A stretch of 64,000 nt of DNA from Synechococcus sp. RS9909 (GCF_014279595.1 NZ_CP047943.1:868001-932000); one strand, 5' to 3'. Counted from the stretch's first letter, positions 24,001 to 39,000 are shown. Numbers and translations: made by a program. The notes: a model not told the origin generated them from the letters alone.

Positions 24001-27000
24001 AACACTGATGCCGCTCAGGGTGAGGCTCACCGGTGTGATCGTGGCCAGCACATCGCTCGGCATCAGCAGGTTGTAGTTGCCGCTGTCAGCGCCTGAGATC
24101 GTGTAGCCGCTGATGCTCACCTGCTTGAGGCCGGGGTTACCGGTGGTGGCATCCAGCTCCACGTTGGCGTTGGCAAAGGCGCCGCTGCCGCTGCCATCGA
24201 GTCTCACCACATCGCTGGCCAGGGCCGACACGAAGGCGCTGCCCTCCAGGGTGGCGCTGGTGCTGGCGTCGTATGGCTTGTCCTGCGCTGAGAGGCCCTG
24301 CAGCACCAGATCGGCCTTCTCGATCGTGCTGTTGGTGTTGGCAACCAGCGTGATCGTGTAGTTGCCGCCGATGGGCGCCAGCGCCGTGATCGCATTGCCG
24401 TCTTCGTCGGTGGTGGCATAGTCCTCGCCCACCACCACGCCGGTGAGGGTGATCGTCTTGCCGCTGCCGGCGTTCTTGTTATCGAAGCTGGCGAACACCT
24501 CGCCGAGCTTGTCGGTGGCGAACAGCTGGGTGTTGCTATTGGGATCCACGATCGCCACGGCCCCGTCCACGGCGGTGGTGGCGTCGTAGGTCTTGGTGAA
24601 GTCTTCGATCGTCACCGTCAGCGGTGCCGGCGTGATCGTCACCGTGGGCAGCTCGCCTTCAGCGGCGCCGAACACCGATTCGATGTCGTAGTTGCCGGCG
24701 CCCGTTCCGTCCAGCTCGATGCCGCTCACCGTGATCGGTTTGAGCTCATTGGCGTGGCGATCGTCCATGGTGCCGCTGGCGCCGCTGAGATCGAGGCTGA
24801 GCGTGCCGGTTTCGCCAGAAACTTCGCCTGCGATCGTCACACCCGAATCAGTGACGTCGACTGTGTCGGTGCCGTCGTAGGTGCGGTCCACGCCGGCGAT
24901 GCCGGTGATCGTGATCGGCGCCGGGGTGATCGTGCTGGTGGTGTTATCCGCGAAGCTGATCGTGTAGTTGGCGCCGCCGTTGCCGTCGTCGATGCCAACG
25001 CCGCTCACGGTCACGCGTTTGTCGGAGAGCACCGCGTCATTGGCGTCGCGGCTCACGTTCTTGTCGGTGAAGGCGAAGCTGCCGCCGCTGAACTGGTCGT
25101 CGGCGAACAGCTCGGTGCCATTGATGGCCACGGCTTCGCCGTCGCTCACCGTGAGCGTGCCGTCGTACACCTTGGTCACATCGGCGGCGCTGATCGTGAT
25201 CGCGGCCGGGGTGATGGTGGCGCTATCGCTGAGCGGCACCACGTTGCCGTTGCCATCCACGGAGGTGATCACCACTTCGTAGTTGGCGGCAGCGCTGCCG
25301 TCGAGGGTCACCTCGGTGAGGGTCACCGGTTTGTTGGTGCCGGCGTTCTTGTCTGCGAATTCGCCGGTGGCGGTGGCGATGGAGAGGTTGGCGCTATCGG
25401 CGGCGATCACGGCGGTGCCGCCCAGCTCAGTGGGCCGGCCAAAGCTGGCGCTGGTGGTGTCGAACGTGGCGTCCACCGTGCCGTCGTAGGTGCGGTCGTC
25501 GGCGGTGAGGCCGCTCACCGTGATCAGGCGGCGGTCGATGTCGGCCGTCACATCGCTCGGCTGGGCCAGGCTGTAGTTGCCAACGTCGTTGCCGCTGGAA
25601 TCGAGGGCGTAGCCGCTGATGGTCACCGCCACGCCCTCGCCGGCATTGGCGCTGGCGAAGCTGGCGCTGATGGTGGCGTTGGCATCGAGGCTCACGTCGT
25701 CGCCACCCACCACGCCGCTGAACACGGCGCCGGCGGCATCGATCGTCACGTCGGTCGTGCCGTCGTATTCCTTGCCGTCGGCGGTGATGCCGAGCACCTG
25801 CAGCTGCTTGGCGGTGATCTCGCCCGTGAGGTTGGACGGCAACACCAGGTTGTAGTTGCGGGCGTCAGTGCCGCTGATCAAGGCGCCGTCGAAGCTCACC
25901 GTGCGGCTGCCCACGTTGCGGCTGTCGAAGCTGGCGCTGGCGCCGCTGAGATCAAGCGTCACGCTGTCGTTGCCCAGGGCTGTGATCGCACCGCCGCTGA
26001 AGCTGGCGGTGGTGGTGCCGTCGTAGTCGCGATCGGCAACGCTCAGACCGGTGACGGTGAGGTCGGCCTGGGTGACCGTGGCGGTGATGTCGGTGGGCAG
26101 CACCAGGGTGTAGTTGCTGGCCAGGCCGCCGTTGCTGCCGTCGCCGAGTGTCCAGCCGCTGAGGGTCACCGCCTTGGCGATGCCCACGTTCTTGTCGGCA
26201 AAGGTGGCGGTGGCGCCTGTGGCGTTGAGGCTGAGGGTTTCAGTGCCGATCAGGCCGCTGAGGCTGCCGCTGTTGGTGAAGCTGGTGGTGGTGAGGCCGG
26301 CGTCGTAGGTCTTGTCGGCCACGGCCACGCCGGTGAGGGTGAGCTCGGCGGCGCTGATCGTGCCGCCGCCGGCGGTGGTGTAGGTGGCGTTGTTGCTGAG
26401 GGCGTAGTTGCCTGCGGCGGCGCCGCTGAGCTGCAGCTCGGCCACGTTCACCGTGAGATCGCGGCTGCCGGCGTTGGCGGAGCTGAAGCTGGCCACCGGT
26501 GCGTCGGCATTGGCGCCCACGGCGGTGTTGAAGCGCACCGCCAGGTCGTCGCCGCTCACCGCATTGCTCACCGTGAGGCTGGTGAGCTCGGATGCCAGCT
26601 CGTCGGTGCCGTCGTAGCTGCGCGTGCCGCCCACCACCAGATCGATGCTGCGCTGGCTCACCGTGGCGTCGCCGCTGAGGGTGAGGCTGCTGCCGCCGTT
26701 GCTCAGGCTGTAGTTGCCGGCGTCGTTGCCGCTGAGGGAGAAGCTGCCTGTGCCGGCAAAGCTGGTGGCGCCGGCGTTGGCGCTGGCCAGCGAGGCCGCC
26801 AGATCAGCGGAGGTCACGCTCACGTCGTCGCTGCCGACGACGCCCGTGAGGTTGAAGGCGAGATCGCTGATCGTGAGATCGCGGCTGCCGTCGTAGACCT
26901 TGCTGGCGGTGGTGGCGTTGCCGATGCGGATGGCGCGCTGCTCGATCGTGCCGCTGCCGCTGAGCGTGGCGCCCGTGAGGGTGTAGTTCATCGCCGCGGC

Positions 27001-30000
27001 GCCGCTGAGGGCTTTATTGCTGAAGTTCAGGGCGATGCCACTGCCGGCATTGGCGCTGGCGAAGGCGGCGGTGAGGCTGAGGTTGAGGTCGTCGCCCGCG
27101 ACCCGGTTGCTGAGGGTGATGGCGGGAGTGTCGAGGCTGGGGGTGCCGTCGTACACCTTGCTGCCGCTCACGCTGGCGCTGATGGCGCGCTGCTCAATCG
27201 TGCCGATGCCGCTGAGCTCGGTGCTGCGCAACACGTAGTTGCTGGCGGTGCCAGTGCCATTGGCGAGGCTCAGACCGCTGACGCTCCAGGCCTGCTGGCC
27301 GGCGTCGGCGCCGGCGAAGCCGCTGCTGCTGGACGTCACCGTGAGCGTTTCGCTGCCCACGCCGGTGCTCACCGAGAGCGTGCCGCCCAGGTTGGTGGTG
27401 CCGTCGTACTCGCGGGTGGTGCCGGCCACGGCCACATCCAGCAGCTTGGGCGTCACCCGCAGTTGGCCGCCGTCCACCACCTTGAAGGTGTAGTCGGTGC
27501 CGGCGTTGTTGATGGTGTAATCAACGGCGCCGCTCTTCACCACGCCGGCATCAATCGTGAGGCTACCGCCGAGGCTGAGGTTCAGCGCATAGCTGCCCAC
27601 ATTGGCGTTGCCGGCGGAACCCGTGCTGGTCACTGCAGCACTGCCGAACGCCTGGCTGAGGGTGATGCCGCTGGTGTTGGGGGCCTCGTCGGTGAAGGCG
27701 CTGCCCACCATGTTGTTGCTGCCGCGGACATCGGCGAGGGTGAGGTTGCCGAGGCTGGCGGTGAGGCGCACGTATTGCTCGCCCAGCAGGTCGGTTGCGC
27801 TCAGCGCAGTGCCGTAGGTCTTGGTGGCGTCGGCGGTGCGGATCGTGAGCAGGCCGCTCTGGGGCGCCGGCAGGGCGCTGGCGAACACGTAGCGGTTGCC
27901 GTACTCGTAGCCGTTGCCGGTGAGGGCGGTGCTGCGGCTGGCGTCGGTTCCGCTCCAGCTGGCGCCCCACACGGCGCCGTTGCCGCTGGCGAGCACCGCA
28001 TTCACGTCGCTGCCGGGGCCGAACTGGTTGAGGGTGGTGCCGTTCTCCCAGCCCTTGCTCCAGATGGTCCAGCGGCCGCCGGCGCTCACGGCATCGGCGC
28101 CGCGCTCGTTGATGAACGTGCCGCTCATGCCGGCATCGAGGGTCACATCCCCGGCCAGCGACACCACCCGGCCGCTGGCGCCGATGGTGATCGTGCTGGC
28201 GGAGGTGTCGAGCAGCACATCACCGGCGGCACTCAACACACCGGCCACGGTGTAGGCCGTGGCGCCGGTGGCGCTGAAGCTGGCGGCGTTGCTCACGCCG
28301 TTGATGGTGAGCGACTGGGCGGCGTTGCTGAGGCTGATGGCGCCGCGGGCGCTGGAGCTGAGGCTGCCGATGGCATTGAGGCTGCCGGCCGTGGCCAGGT
28401 CCACATCGCCGGCGCCGGCGAGCACCAGGTTGGCGGCTGTGATCACGCCGCCGGTTTGCTCGATGTTGCCGCCGGCGGCGCTGCTGAGGCTGAGGGTTTT
28501 GCCGCTGGCCAGCGATAGATCGGCGCCGAGCACGATGCGGTTGAAATCGAGCGCCAGGTTGCTGCTGGTGTTGGCGGCGGCGTTGAGGGTGAGGGCGGGG
28601 CTGGCGCCCGGGGTGGCGGCGTAGGTGCCGGGGCCACCGATGCTGAGCGTGCCGCTGGCGCCGGTGACGCTGAGGTTGGCCAGGGAGGTGCCGGTGAGGG
28701 TGGTTTCGCTGCCGGTGGCCGTGCCGATGGTGAAGTCGGCGGCATTGCGCTGCTCCAGGCGCACGTTGTCGCCTTCAAAGGCGCGGGTGAAATCGAGCAC
28801 CGTGCCGTTGCCGCCGCGGAAGCGCAGGGTGAGATCGCCGGCGGCGCTCACGGCTGAACCGCCGGAGCCAGCGCTGCTGATCGAGCCGGTGGCATCGAGC
28901 AGGATCGCGCCGCTGCCGGCGGCGTTGCTGCTGGCCAGGGTGCCGTTGTTGATCGTGATCGCGGCGCCGTAGAGCTCCAGGTTGTTGGCGCTGGTGGCCT
29001 CGCCGGAGGAGGCGTCAATGGTGAGGGTGCCGCGCTCGTTGGGGTTGGCGCTGCCGATCACCACGCGGCTGAATTCGCCCTGGATCTGGGAGAGATCGGT
29101 GGCGCCGGCGGCGCTGCCCAGGCTGCGGGCGGCATTGGCGGTGCGGCTCAGCAGGGTGAGGCTGTCGCTGCGGCCGCTGGCGGTGCTGCCCAGGGCGCCG
29201 AGCAGGCTGATGGTGTCGGCCTGGAGGGTGGCCGAACCAGCCAGATCGGTGGCGCCCAGAGTGATGCTGCCGGCGCGGATCGAGCCGGCGGTGCTGTCAG
29301 TGCCGATCGTGGCCAGGCCAGTGTTGCCGGCCTGGTCGTTGATGGCCACGGCGCTGAGGCTGCTGGCCTGGCCGATGGCGCCCTGCACGCTGATGGCACC
29401 GCTGCCGGAGTGCAGCGTGAAGCTGCCGCTGGCGCCAGGGGCCAGATCGACGCCGTTGGCCAGGGTGATGGCGCCGTTGGCACCCCAGGTGTCGATCGTG
29501 GTGGTGCCCAGCAGGGCGATCGGGGTGCTGGCGTTGGCCAGGCTCACGGCGCCGGCGGCGGTGAGCGTGCCGCCCAGGCTGAGGCTGCTGGCGCTGGTGG
29601 CGGTGAGCGCACCGCCGAAGTTGAAGGTGGCGCCGCTGGCGTTGCCCAACGCGAGGGCGCCGGTGTTGGTGAAGCTGAGGTCGCCGCCGTTGGCACCGCC
29701 GAATTCGTTGGTGGCGCCGCTGAAGCTGAGGTCGTAGGCGTTGCTGGTGGCGCCGAGGCTGAGGGCAGCGATGCCGCCGTTCACGCCGGTGTTGCCGCGC
29801 ACATTGCCGCCAAAGCTGAGGCTGTCGCCGGCGAAGTCGGCGATGGTGATCGTGTTGGCAACCAGATCACCGCCGATGCTGATGTCGCCGGCGCGGTTGA
29901 TCGTTACGGCGTCGAGGTTGCCGCTGAGGGCGTTGGTCACGGCCACCGTGCCACTGGTGGTGAGCGTGAGATCGCTGTTGATGGCGCTGCTGGGCGCCGC

Positions 30001-33000
30001 AGCACTCACGCCGCCGAGCGAGATCGCCGCGGTGGTGTTGGCGGTGCCGATGCTGAGCGAGGTGTCGGCCGCCAGGTTGATCTGGCCGATGCGCACCGTG
30101 GAGGTGGCTGCCGCGCCGCTGTCGATCGTGGCGTTGTTGAGCACGCCCAGGCCGGCGAAATTCACAGCGCCGTTGGTGGTGAGATCGGCGCTGAGGCTGG
30201 TGCTGCCGGCCACGTGGGTGATGCCGCCGGTGAAGCGCAGTTGATCAGTGCTGGCGTTGCCGAGGTTGAGCGTGCCTGTGGTGGCGAAGCTGCTCGCTCC
30301 GCTCACATCGCTCACTGCGCCATAGAGGTTGACGTTGGAATTGCCGTTGATCTGCAGGCTGCCGGCATAGAGATCACCCTGCACATCCACCAGCCCGTTC
30401 ACCGAGCTCAGCTGGATGCTGCTGATGCGGTCGCTGCTGCTGCCCAGGGCACCCGTGAAGGTGATGTCGCCATCAGTGCCGGCGGTGCCGATCGCCAGGG
30501 TGCTGATGTCGGTGCCCACCGCGCCCAGGCTCACCGGCCCGGCGGCGGACACCAAGAGGCGTGAGGCGTCGCCATCGGCGGTGCCGCTCACGTTGCCGAG
30601 GGTGAGGCTGGGGCTGCCGCCGGCGCTGGCATCGCTGGCGTAGGTGAGGCGCAGGAAGGCTCCATCGGCGATGGTCACATCGCCGGCGCTGAAGCTGCCG
30701 TTGTCCGTGAGGCCGGTGGTGCCGGGGGTGATACCGGTGGCTTCGGCGCCGGCGTAGAGATAGGCATCGCCGGTGATGTTGAGGGCCGCGCTGCCGAGGT
30801 TGAGGCCGCCGCGGCTGGTGAGGTCGTAGCTCTGCAGCCGCTGGCGCCCGTTCACCGGGGTGAACACCTGATTGGTGCGGCCTTCGCGCACGGTGAGGGT
30901 GCCGAACAGGTTCACGGCGCTCACGCTGGAGGCATCCACCGCGTTGAAGAAGGTGGTGGAGTCGGTGATCTCGTCGCCGAAGCTGAGGCTGCCGGTGTTG
31001 TTGAAGGTCACCGACTGGCCGCGGATCACGTTGCCGCTGGCCAGGAAGGCGATGTCGTAGGCGCCGCTGTTCACCGTGAGGCCGGTGTTGGTGGCGGTGC
31101 CATCGGCGAGCACCTGGGTGCGGCCTTCAAAGGTGATGCCGGTGCTGATGCCGCCGATGCTGAGGGTGTTGGCCACCACCTGGTTGGCGAAGGTCACCTG
31201 ATCGCCGCCGCTGATCGTGATCGCATCGGCCACGGCGCCGCCGCCCACGCTGATGTCGCCGGCGCTGTTGAGGGTGAGGCTGCTGCTGTCGGCGAGCGAG
31301 CCACTGAGGAAGCCGGCGCTGATGCTGCTGGCGTTGCCGGTGCCGATCGTGAAGGCCACGTTGGGGGCCAGCAGCGCCGTGCCAATCCGGATCGCGCCTG
31401 TGCCGCTGCCACCGAGGGTGGCGTTGTGGTTCACGGCCGTGGCGCCGGTGCTGCCGAAGTCGATCGCGCCGGCGTTCTGCACCGCCACCGTGCCGGAGAT
31501 GGTGCGGCGCGAGGGTGCGGTGGCGATCAGGCTGCCGGCGAAGGTGATGCTGTCTGTGGCTTCGTTGCCCAGCGTCAGCGTGCCGCGGTTGGCAAAGGTG
31601 GTCACGGTGCCGCCAATGCTGTTTGTGGCTCCGAGGAAGCTCACGTTGTAATCGGCGCTGCCGGCCTGCACGATCAGCCCGTTGCTGATCGTGGTGTTGC
31701 CAGTGAACTGAACCGTGCGGTTGTTGCCGGAATCCTGAATGGTGACGTTGGCCTGGCTGAAGGTTTTGCCCGGGTCGTTGGCAAAACGGATGCCACCGGA
31801 GCGCACGATGGTGAGATCACCCGTGCCGCTGATGTTCTGCGCCAGGGTGAGCTCTGGCGCCGTGTTGGCGAGGTTGAACACCAGATTGGCGTTGTTGGTG
31901 ATGTCGCCGAAACCGGGCCTGCCGGCGAGGCCACCGGCGCCAATCTGCAGCGTGCCGTCTGTGATCAGGGTGGTGCCGTAATAGCCGTTGTTGTTGGCGA
32001 GGATCTGGGTACCTATGCCTACTTTTTCAACGCTGATGTTGCCGATGCTGGCGTTGGAGGAATCAGAAATCGTGCCGGTGAAGCGGCCATTGGTGTTGGC
32101 CACGCCCATGATCAGCGTGCTGGCCGGGCTTGCGGCGTTGTTGTCCAGCAAGGTGCGCCAGATCCGGCCATCGCCATCAAGGGCATCGATATAGAGATTG
32201 GTGTTGGCCTGGCCAGCCGTTGGCGCAATGCCGCTATCCCACAGATTCAGCACCGCGCTGTTGGACACGGTCAGCGAACCTTCGTTGCTGGTCCAGTCGG
32301 TTTTGGCGCTGTTCACGAGCCGTGTTTCGCCGCCGGCGATCACCAGGCGGCCGCCGGCAGAGAGGTCGATCGTGCCGCCGGCGTTGCCCACCAGGGTGCG
32401 ATACACGCCGCTGCCCCGCGGTGCGCTGCGGACGATGGTGCCGGCGCCGGTGTAGGTGATGCCGCCGGGGTTGGTGAAGCCATCGAGCTTGGCGGGCAGC
32501 TCCACGGTGGCGCCGGCCCACACGTCGATGCCCTTGGTGTTGGTGGTGGTGGTGGAGAGGGTGAGGGTGCCCTGTTCGGCCACCGTTTGCACGGTGTAGT
32601 CGTTGGCGCTGTTGGTGAAATAGGTCTGGCCGCTGCCGCGCTGCACCACGCTGCCGCTGAGGCTGGCCAGGTCGTAGCTGGGCAGCGGATCGAGTGCACC
32701 CGTGATGTCGGTGGCATCGCTGGCGCCGGCGCTGGTGATCTTCTGGTTGAAGGCCACCGTGTCGCTGCGGTTGATCGCGAAGGTGCCGCCGGTCACGATC
32801 ACGGTGTGGCCGCCGAGGCTGCCGGTGCTGCCGCCGTCGCCGATCTGCAGGGTGCCGCCCTGCACCTGGGTGATACCGCTGTAGGTGTTGGTGCCCGTGA
32901 AGATCTGGGTGCCCGTGCCCACCTTGATCAGGTTCTGGATCTTGTCGCCGGCAGCGCGGTTGTAATCCACGATGCGGCCCGAGAACACGGCATTGGCAGC

Positions 33001-36000
33001 GCCCACACCATCGGCCACGCCGATGATTGGGGTGCTGCGGAAGTTCGACGAACGCCAGCCACCAGCCCAGGTGCCGCCGCCGGTGAGGGCATCGATGCGG
33101 ATCTCGGCTTCCACGCTGCGGAAGGTGGCGCCGCTGGCGATGTTGAGGCTGGCGAGGTTGCTATCCCAGTTCTCATTGCCCCAGGAGCCAGCCACCAGGG
33201 TGCCGCCGGCGATGTTGATCCAGCCGCCGGCATCGAGATCAAAGGTGGCAGCTTTACGGCCCCACACCAGCAGTCCATCGCCGCTCTTGCGCAGGGTGCC
33301 GCCGCCGGTGAAGGTCATGTCCACCGGCATGTCGCGCGTGCCGCGGGCCACGTTGAAATCGAGCACGGCGCCGCTGTCGATCTGGTAGTTGCCCGAGCGG
33401 GTGGCGCCGGTGAAGATCAGCGTGCCGCCTTTAACGGTGGTGTCGCCGCTGTAGTTGGTGGGGCCGGAGAGGGTGAGGGCGGCGTCGCCCTGTTTGGTGA
33501 TCGCCAGCAGGCCCTGGCCGCGCCAGGCGTTGCGCACCTGGCCGGCGTAGCCCGCATCCACGGTTTGATTGATCGTGAGCGTGGCGGCGCTGGTTTTGCT
33601 GAGACCGTTGCTCTGGTTGGCGTCGTAGCCGCCATCCCAGCTCTGGATCACGGTTCGTGCGTGACCGCTGCCGGCGATGATGTTGCCGATTTCCTGGTCG
33701 GTGCTGCGCAGCTCGAGGAAGTTCCAACGGTTGCTGCCGCTCTGGAATTCCACATCGATCGGGTTGAGCACGCCATTGGCGCCGAACTCGCCGATCTGGT
33801 TGTCGGCGTTGAGGCGCAGGCGGGCATTGCCGCGCTGGCCGCCCGAACCACCAAGGATGATGCGGCCGCGATCAGCAGCATCCAGGGCGTTGTAGAGCGC
33901 GGCATCGCGATACAAGCTGCCGGTGGAGGCGAGCGTTACCAGCTGCTCGCGCACGTGGGTGTTGCCCAGGTAGGTGTTTTCGCCAGCGAGGGTGATCTCG
34001 CGGTTGCCGGTGAAGTTGAGGCCGTAGGTATTGTTGCCTGAGGAGACAACGCCCTCGAGCGTGAGGTTGCCGAAGTTGAGGGCGCTGATGCGCGCATTGT
34101 CTGTGAGGAGAATGTCGCCGTCGTAGGTGGCATTGCCGCCACCGGTGTAGGTGTAAGCAAACAACGCACCCCAGCGGGTGCCTTCCGGCTGCGACCAGCC
34201 CTGGCCTTCGATCTCGAGGGGGTTGGAATAGGTGCCGCCCTTGCCCAGATAGAGCTGGCCATCATTGATCACCTTCACCGTGGGCAGATTGGCGCCCAGA
34301 TCAGCCTGGTCAAACACCACCAAACGGGCGTTGTCGATGATGAAGGTGGCGTTGCTGCTGAGGGTGTTGGTGCCGGTGTAGCGGTAGTCGCCTGCACCTT
34401 TCTCGCCCACGTCACTGGAATTCCAGTTGTTGCTGGCGAAGATCAGGGTGCCATCGCCACTGATGTCGTGGCCGATGCGCACCACGCCTTCCACGTTCTG
34501 GCGATCGGTGCGGTAGTACTTGAGGGTGCCGTCGGCGCCGATAGTCACGGCATTGCTGTTGAGCAGGGAGCCGTTGAAGTTGCCATCGCCGATCTGCAAC
34601 ACACCTTCCTGCACATCGATGCCACCGGTGTTCTTGGTGCCGCGGGCGATGATCAGCGTGCCTGTGCCCTTCTTGGTGATCTTTAAGGGATCGCTGTTGT
34701 TGGTGCCGCGTGTCCAGGAATTGCGCAGGTAGCCGCTGAAGGTGAGGTTCTGATCCTGGTTGATGATCAGATGGCCCTGGCCCGTCCCGGGGTTGGTGTC
34801 CTGGGAAGAGTCTTCATAGTTCTGCAGTACCGCCCAGCCGGGGTTGCGGCCGGTGGAGAGGTTGCCCACTTCCTGAGTGGTGTCGCGCAGCGACATGTAG
34901 GAGTAGGGCTTCACCGCATCAAAGACGATGTCCACCTGGGGGCCAAGCTGGTTGTCAGCGCCGAATTCGAGGTTGGCCGCCACATCGGGATAACGCCAGC
35001 CAGCGCCTTCGTCGTGGCGGATGATCACCCGGCCGGGATTGGCCATGCGGCCGAGGTTGGCGGGATCGGTGTTGGTGGGATCGTTGTAAAGGGCGGGGCC
35101 GTTGGGGTTGGCCAGCATCAACTGGCCGCCCGACACGATCGTGTCGCCGCTGTAGGTGTTGGCGCCGGTGAGGGTGAGGCGGCCGTTACCCCATTTCTGG
35201 AAGTCGTAGCCGTTGCCGCCGTCATCAATCACCGAATTGATCACACCGCGCTCACCGCGCCAGGCACCAAAGCGGGTGTCGCCAGTCATGGTGATGGTGC
35301 CGGTGAGGTCACCACTGGCCATGCGCAAGGCGCCAATACGGCCCACGTTCTCTAACCAACCTGTGCCTTGAACTTCAACGTCATTGACGACGTTGTTGCC
35401 ATCGCCCACGGCAATCGAGAGCGTGGCGCCATCCATCACCTTGATGATGCCGTTGGTGCCCACACCCTCGTGGTGAGACAGCCATAGGCGTGCGCCGGAC
35501 AACACCTCAGTGTTCCCAGAAAACGCGCTTGCTTTGTATGCCAGATACGAGCTGCTGTTGCGTGTCGGTTGGCCGGCAAATTGCAGGGTGCCGCTACCGC
35601 TGATGGTGTTGTGCAGCTTGATGGCGGCATTTGTGTCGCCACGGAAGTAACGCAGCGTGCCACCACTATCGATTTGGATGTTGCCACGAATCTCGGCGTT
35701 GCTGCCGCCGCGGGCAATTTGTAGCCGTGCGCCATCACTAATCGTGGTCTGGCCGCTATAGGTGCTCTTGCCACCTAGATCAACGATGCCTGCCTTGATG
35801 TTCAAGGCACCCGTGCCGGTGATCACGCCATCCCACTGCTGGGTGGCTGTGGAGTCCACGTCGAGTTTGCCGCCGCTCGCGATATGAATACGGCCGCGAT
35901 AGATGTTGCTCGTGGTGCCAGCGAGGCGACCAGTGCCTGATAGCAGCAGCGTCGAGGTGTCCCAAATCTGGGTGATGCCGTCGAACTTGTTATTGGTGTT

Positions 36001-39000
36001 GGTCAGTTCAGTGGTGCCCGCGCCCCTGACCCGCAGGCTGCTGCTGCCATAGCGCTGGGTGAGCGGAGCATCGATGGTGAGCGTTTTGCCGGCAGCCACA
36101 TCAGTGGTGATGCGGCTGCCATCGCGCAGGCCGAACATGGCGGCGCTGCTCACCTGGCTGATCAGCGCGTCGTCGCTGACGTTGATCGTGGGGTAATAGA
36201 ACTCATTGACGGTTCCGCCGAGTTTCAGCTCACCGCCGTTCATGGTGAGCTGGAAGTTGTTCCAGAAGTGGTTGCCGAAGTCGGCGCCGCCCACGGTGCC
36301 ACCGTTGATGGTGAGCTTGTTCACCGAGGCGCCGCGCACCCAGCCGAAGGTGTTGGCGTCGCGGTAGTCGAGCGTGGCGCCGCTGTTCACGGTGACGCTG
36401 CCGCGAATCGTGCCGCTGCTGCCGCCCTTGCCCAGCCAGAGGGTGCCGCCATCCACCGTGGTGCCACCGGTGTAGGTGTTGGTGGCGTTGAGGGTGAGTT
36501 CGCTCGTGCCGTCCTTGATCAGCTGGCCGCCACCGCTGATCACACCGGCGAAGGTCTGATTGGTGGAGGTGTTGAGCTTGAGGGTGGCGCCGGTGCCGAT
36601 CAGGATGCGGCCGTCGTAGACGCCGCTGGTGGGTGTGCTGGTGAGGGTGGAGTTGCCGCTGAGCAGCAGCGTGCCCTGGGCCACGTTGGTGAGGCCGGTG
36701 TAGTTGTGAGCGCCGGTGAGCTCGAGCGTGCCGGCGCCACGCTTGATCAGGCTGCCGGTGGAGCTGGGAGACGTGCCTGAGAGGGTGAGGGTGGTGGCCG
36801 CGTTGGTGACGGCGATGGTGTTGTTGCTGCCATTGGCAAACTGGAAGTTGCGATCAGTGGTAACACTGCCACCGCTATAGGCCAGCGTACCGCCAGCAAA
36901 CACCAGGTTCGCGGCATCATTGGAAGACTGACCAATAGAGCTTGCTACACCACCGTCGGCAAGTGTGCCGACATAAAGCGTGCCGCCAGAGAGTTTGGTG
37001 GCGCCGCTGTAGGTATTTAAGCCGTTTAAGGTGATGCCACCTGAACCGGTTTTTTCTAGTCCGTAGCCATTGCCGCCATCGGAGATAATGCCCGTGATGA
37101 TGCCACCCTGACCAGTCCAGGCGGTAATACGCGCATCACCGGCCAAGGTGACGCCGCCCGTGATGTTGCCGCTGATTAAGCGCAAAGCACCCAAGCGACC
37201 GGCGCTTTGTAGCCAACCGTCACCGGCGATGATGAAGTCGTTGCTAATCGTATTGGCCACACCACCAGTCTCACCAATGCGAACAAACACGCCACCGCCG
37301 GCATCAACAGTCACGGTGCCCTGACCAATGGCGTCGGTGCTATCAATGCCCAACCGCGCACCGCTGCGAATGATCACATTGCCGGTAAAGCCAGTGCTGT
37401 TGCCACCAATCCGATAGTCACTCTGGTTTTGGTTGCCCGTGCCCAGGAATTCGATCGTGCCGCCTGCAGGCCCTGTGCCTGTGCCGGAACTCGACACGGT
37501 ATTGGCCAAGGTCATGCCGTTGTTACGGAAGTAGGCCAAGGTGGCGCCGTTGTCGATGGTCACCGTGGTGTTGCCGAGGGCGCCGCGGCTACCGCCATTG
37601 CCCAGCTGCAGGGTTCCCTGGCTGATGGTGGTGGCGCCGGTGTAGGCGTGGTTATTGGTGAGGATGATGCGACCAGCGCCGGTTTTGGTGACTCCGCCTG
37701 ATCCAGCGCCGGTGATGCGATAGCTGCCGGTGGTGGAGCCGGAGCTGAGATTCAGCTCCAAGCCAGCGTCCTTGTTGAGGCGGATGCCACGGCTCCAGAA
37801 GGCGTTGTTGGCATCAGCGCCGATCAGGCGCAGCATTCCTTCGTTCACGGTGGCGCCACCGATCTGGTTGGCTCCCGTGATCGCCAGGGTGCCGGCGCCG
37901 GCTTTGGTGAGGTAGCCCCAGCTGATGCCGTTGTAGTGGCCGAGCTTGCCGCTGATGATCAGATCGTCGGCGCTGTCGCCGGTCACATCGGCGACGGTGA
38001 AGGTGCGGGTGGCGCCGCCACCGATGCGCAGATCGGCGGAGATCTCGGAGGCGGAAGTGCCCGCAACCGTGACATTGCCGTGCAGGTAGAACTCGCCGTA
38101 ATTGGGGTGACCGGTGCCGGTGCCGGCCAGGGTGCCGCCCAGCTCCCCATCCTTACCGAGGTTCAGGTTCACGATCCGCATGTGATCGTTGGGCCGGCCA
38201 GTAAAGGCCGCCTCGAGCACACCGCCACCAAAGATATTGACTGTCTTGGCTGAATACTGGCTGCCCAAGGCTTCGTCGTTGGTCACGATCACCCGACCAC
38301 CGTCGATGGTTGAGGTGCCGGTCCAGTTGTTTACCCCAGACAAGGTCACCGTGCCTGGGCCATTGAAACTAAAGTCAGCCGTGCCATTGCGCTGACGGAT
38401 CGGTGCTGAAATCAGCGCATTTGTCCCATCAGCGGCGTTAATGGTGAGGTCGCCACCATCGCGCAGGTGCAGATTGGCGGACGTGTTGCCTGTGGCGCGG
38501 CGGATCACCGCATTGCCCGAAAGATTAAACGTGGGGTTGTAAAACTCGTTGTAGGTGCCGCCCAGAATCAGTTCACCGCCATCCATCGTGAGCTGGAAAC
38601 CACTGGGGGTGCCATCGGCAGTGGTTTTGCCCCAGAAGTGGTTGGCAAAGTTGTTGCCACCGACACGGCCGCCGTTAATCGTTAATGAGGTAACCGACTC
38701 GATGGTTCCACCCGTTGAATTCGGGCGCCAGCCAAATGTGTGGTGGGTGCTGTAATCCACCACGCCATCGGCATTCACGGTGAGGTCGCCGCGGATCGTG
38801 CCCGTGCCGCCACTGGCGTATTGCAGCAGCAGCGTGCCGTTGTCCACGGTGGTGCCACCGGTGTAGGTGTTGGCTTTGTTCAGGCGCAGGGTGCCGCCGC
38901 CGGTGCCATCGAGGGTGAGGCCGCCGCTGCCGTCCATGGGCTTGGCGATCAGGACATTGAACCCATTGGTATCAACAATCAGGCCGCCACCATTGGTCGT

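Noticed and set aside
24754-28518. Plus-strand open frame of 1,254 codons opposite the YDG array
   Set aside because: The sequence is low-complexity Ala/Gly/Val/His protein without domain logic, and it mirrors the third-position GC bias and lack of stops of the giant gene on the other strand. The other long plus frames at 2197-4575, 16153-18969, 21364-24096, 29410-30564, 31426-34041 and 39574-41058 are explained the same way.
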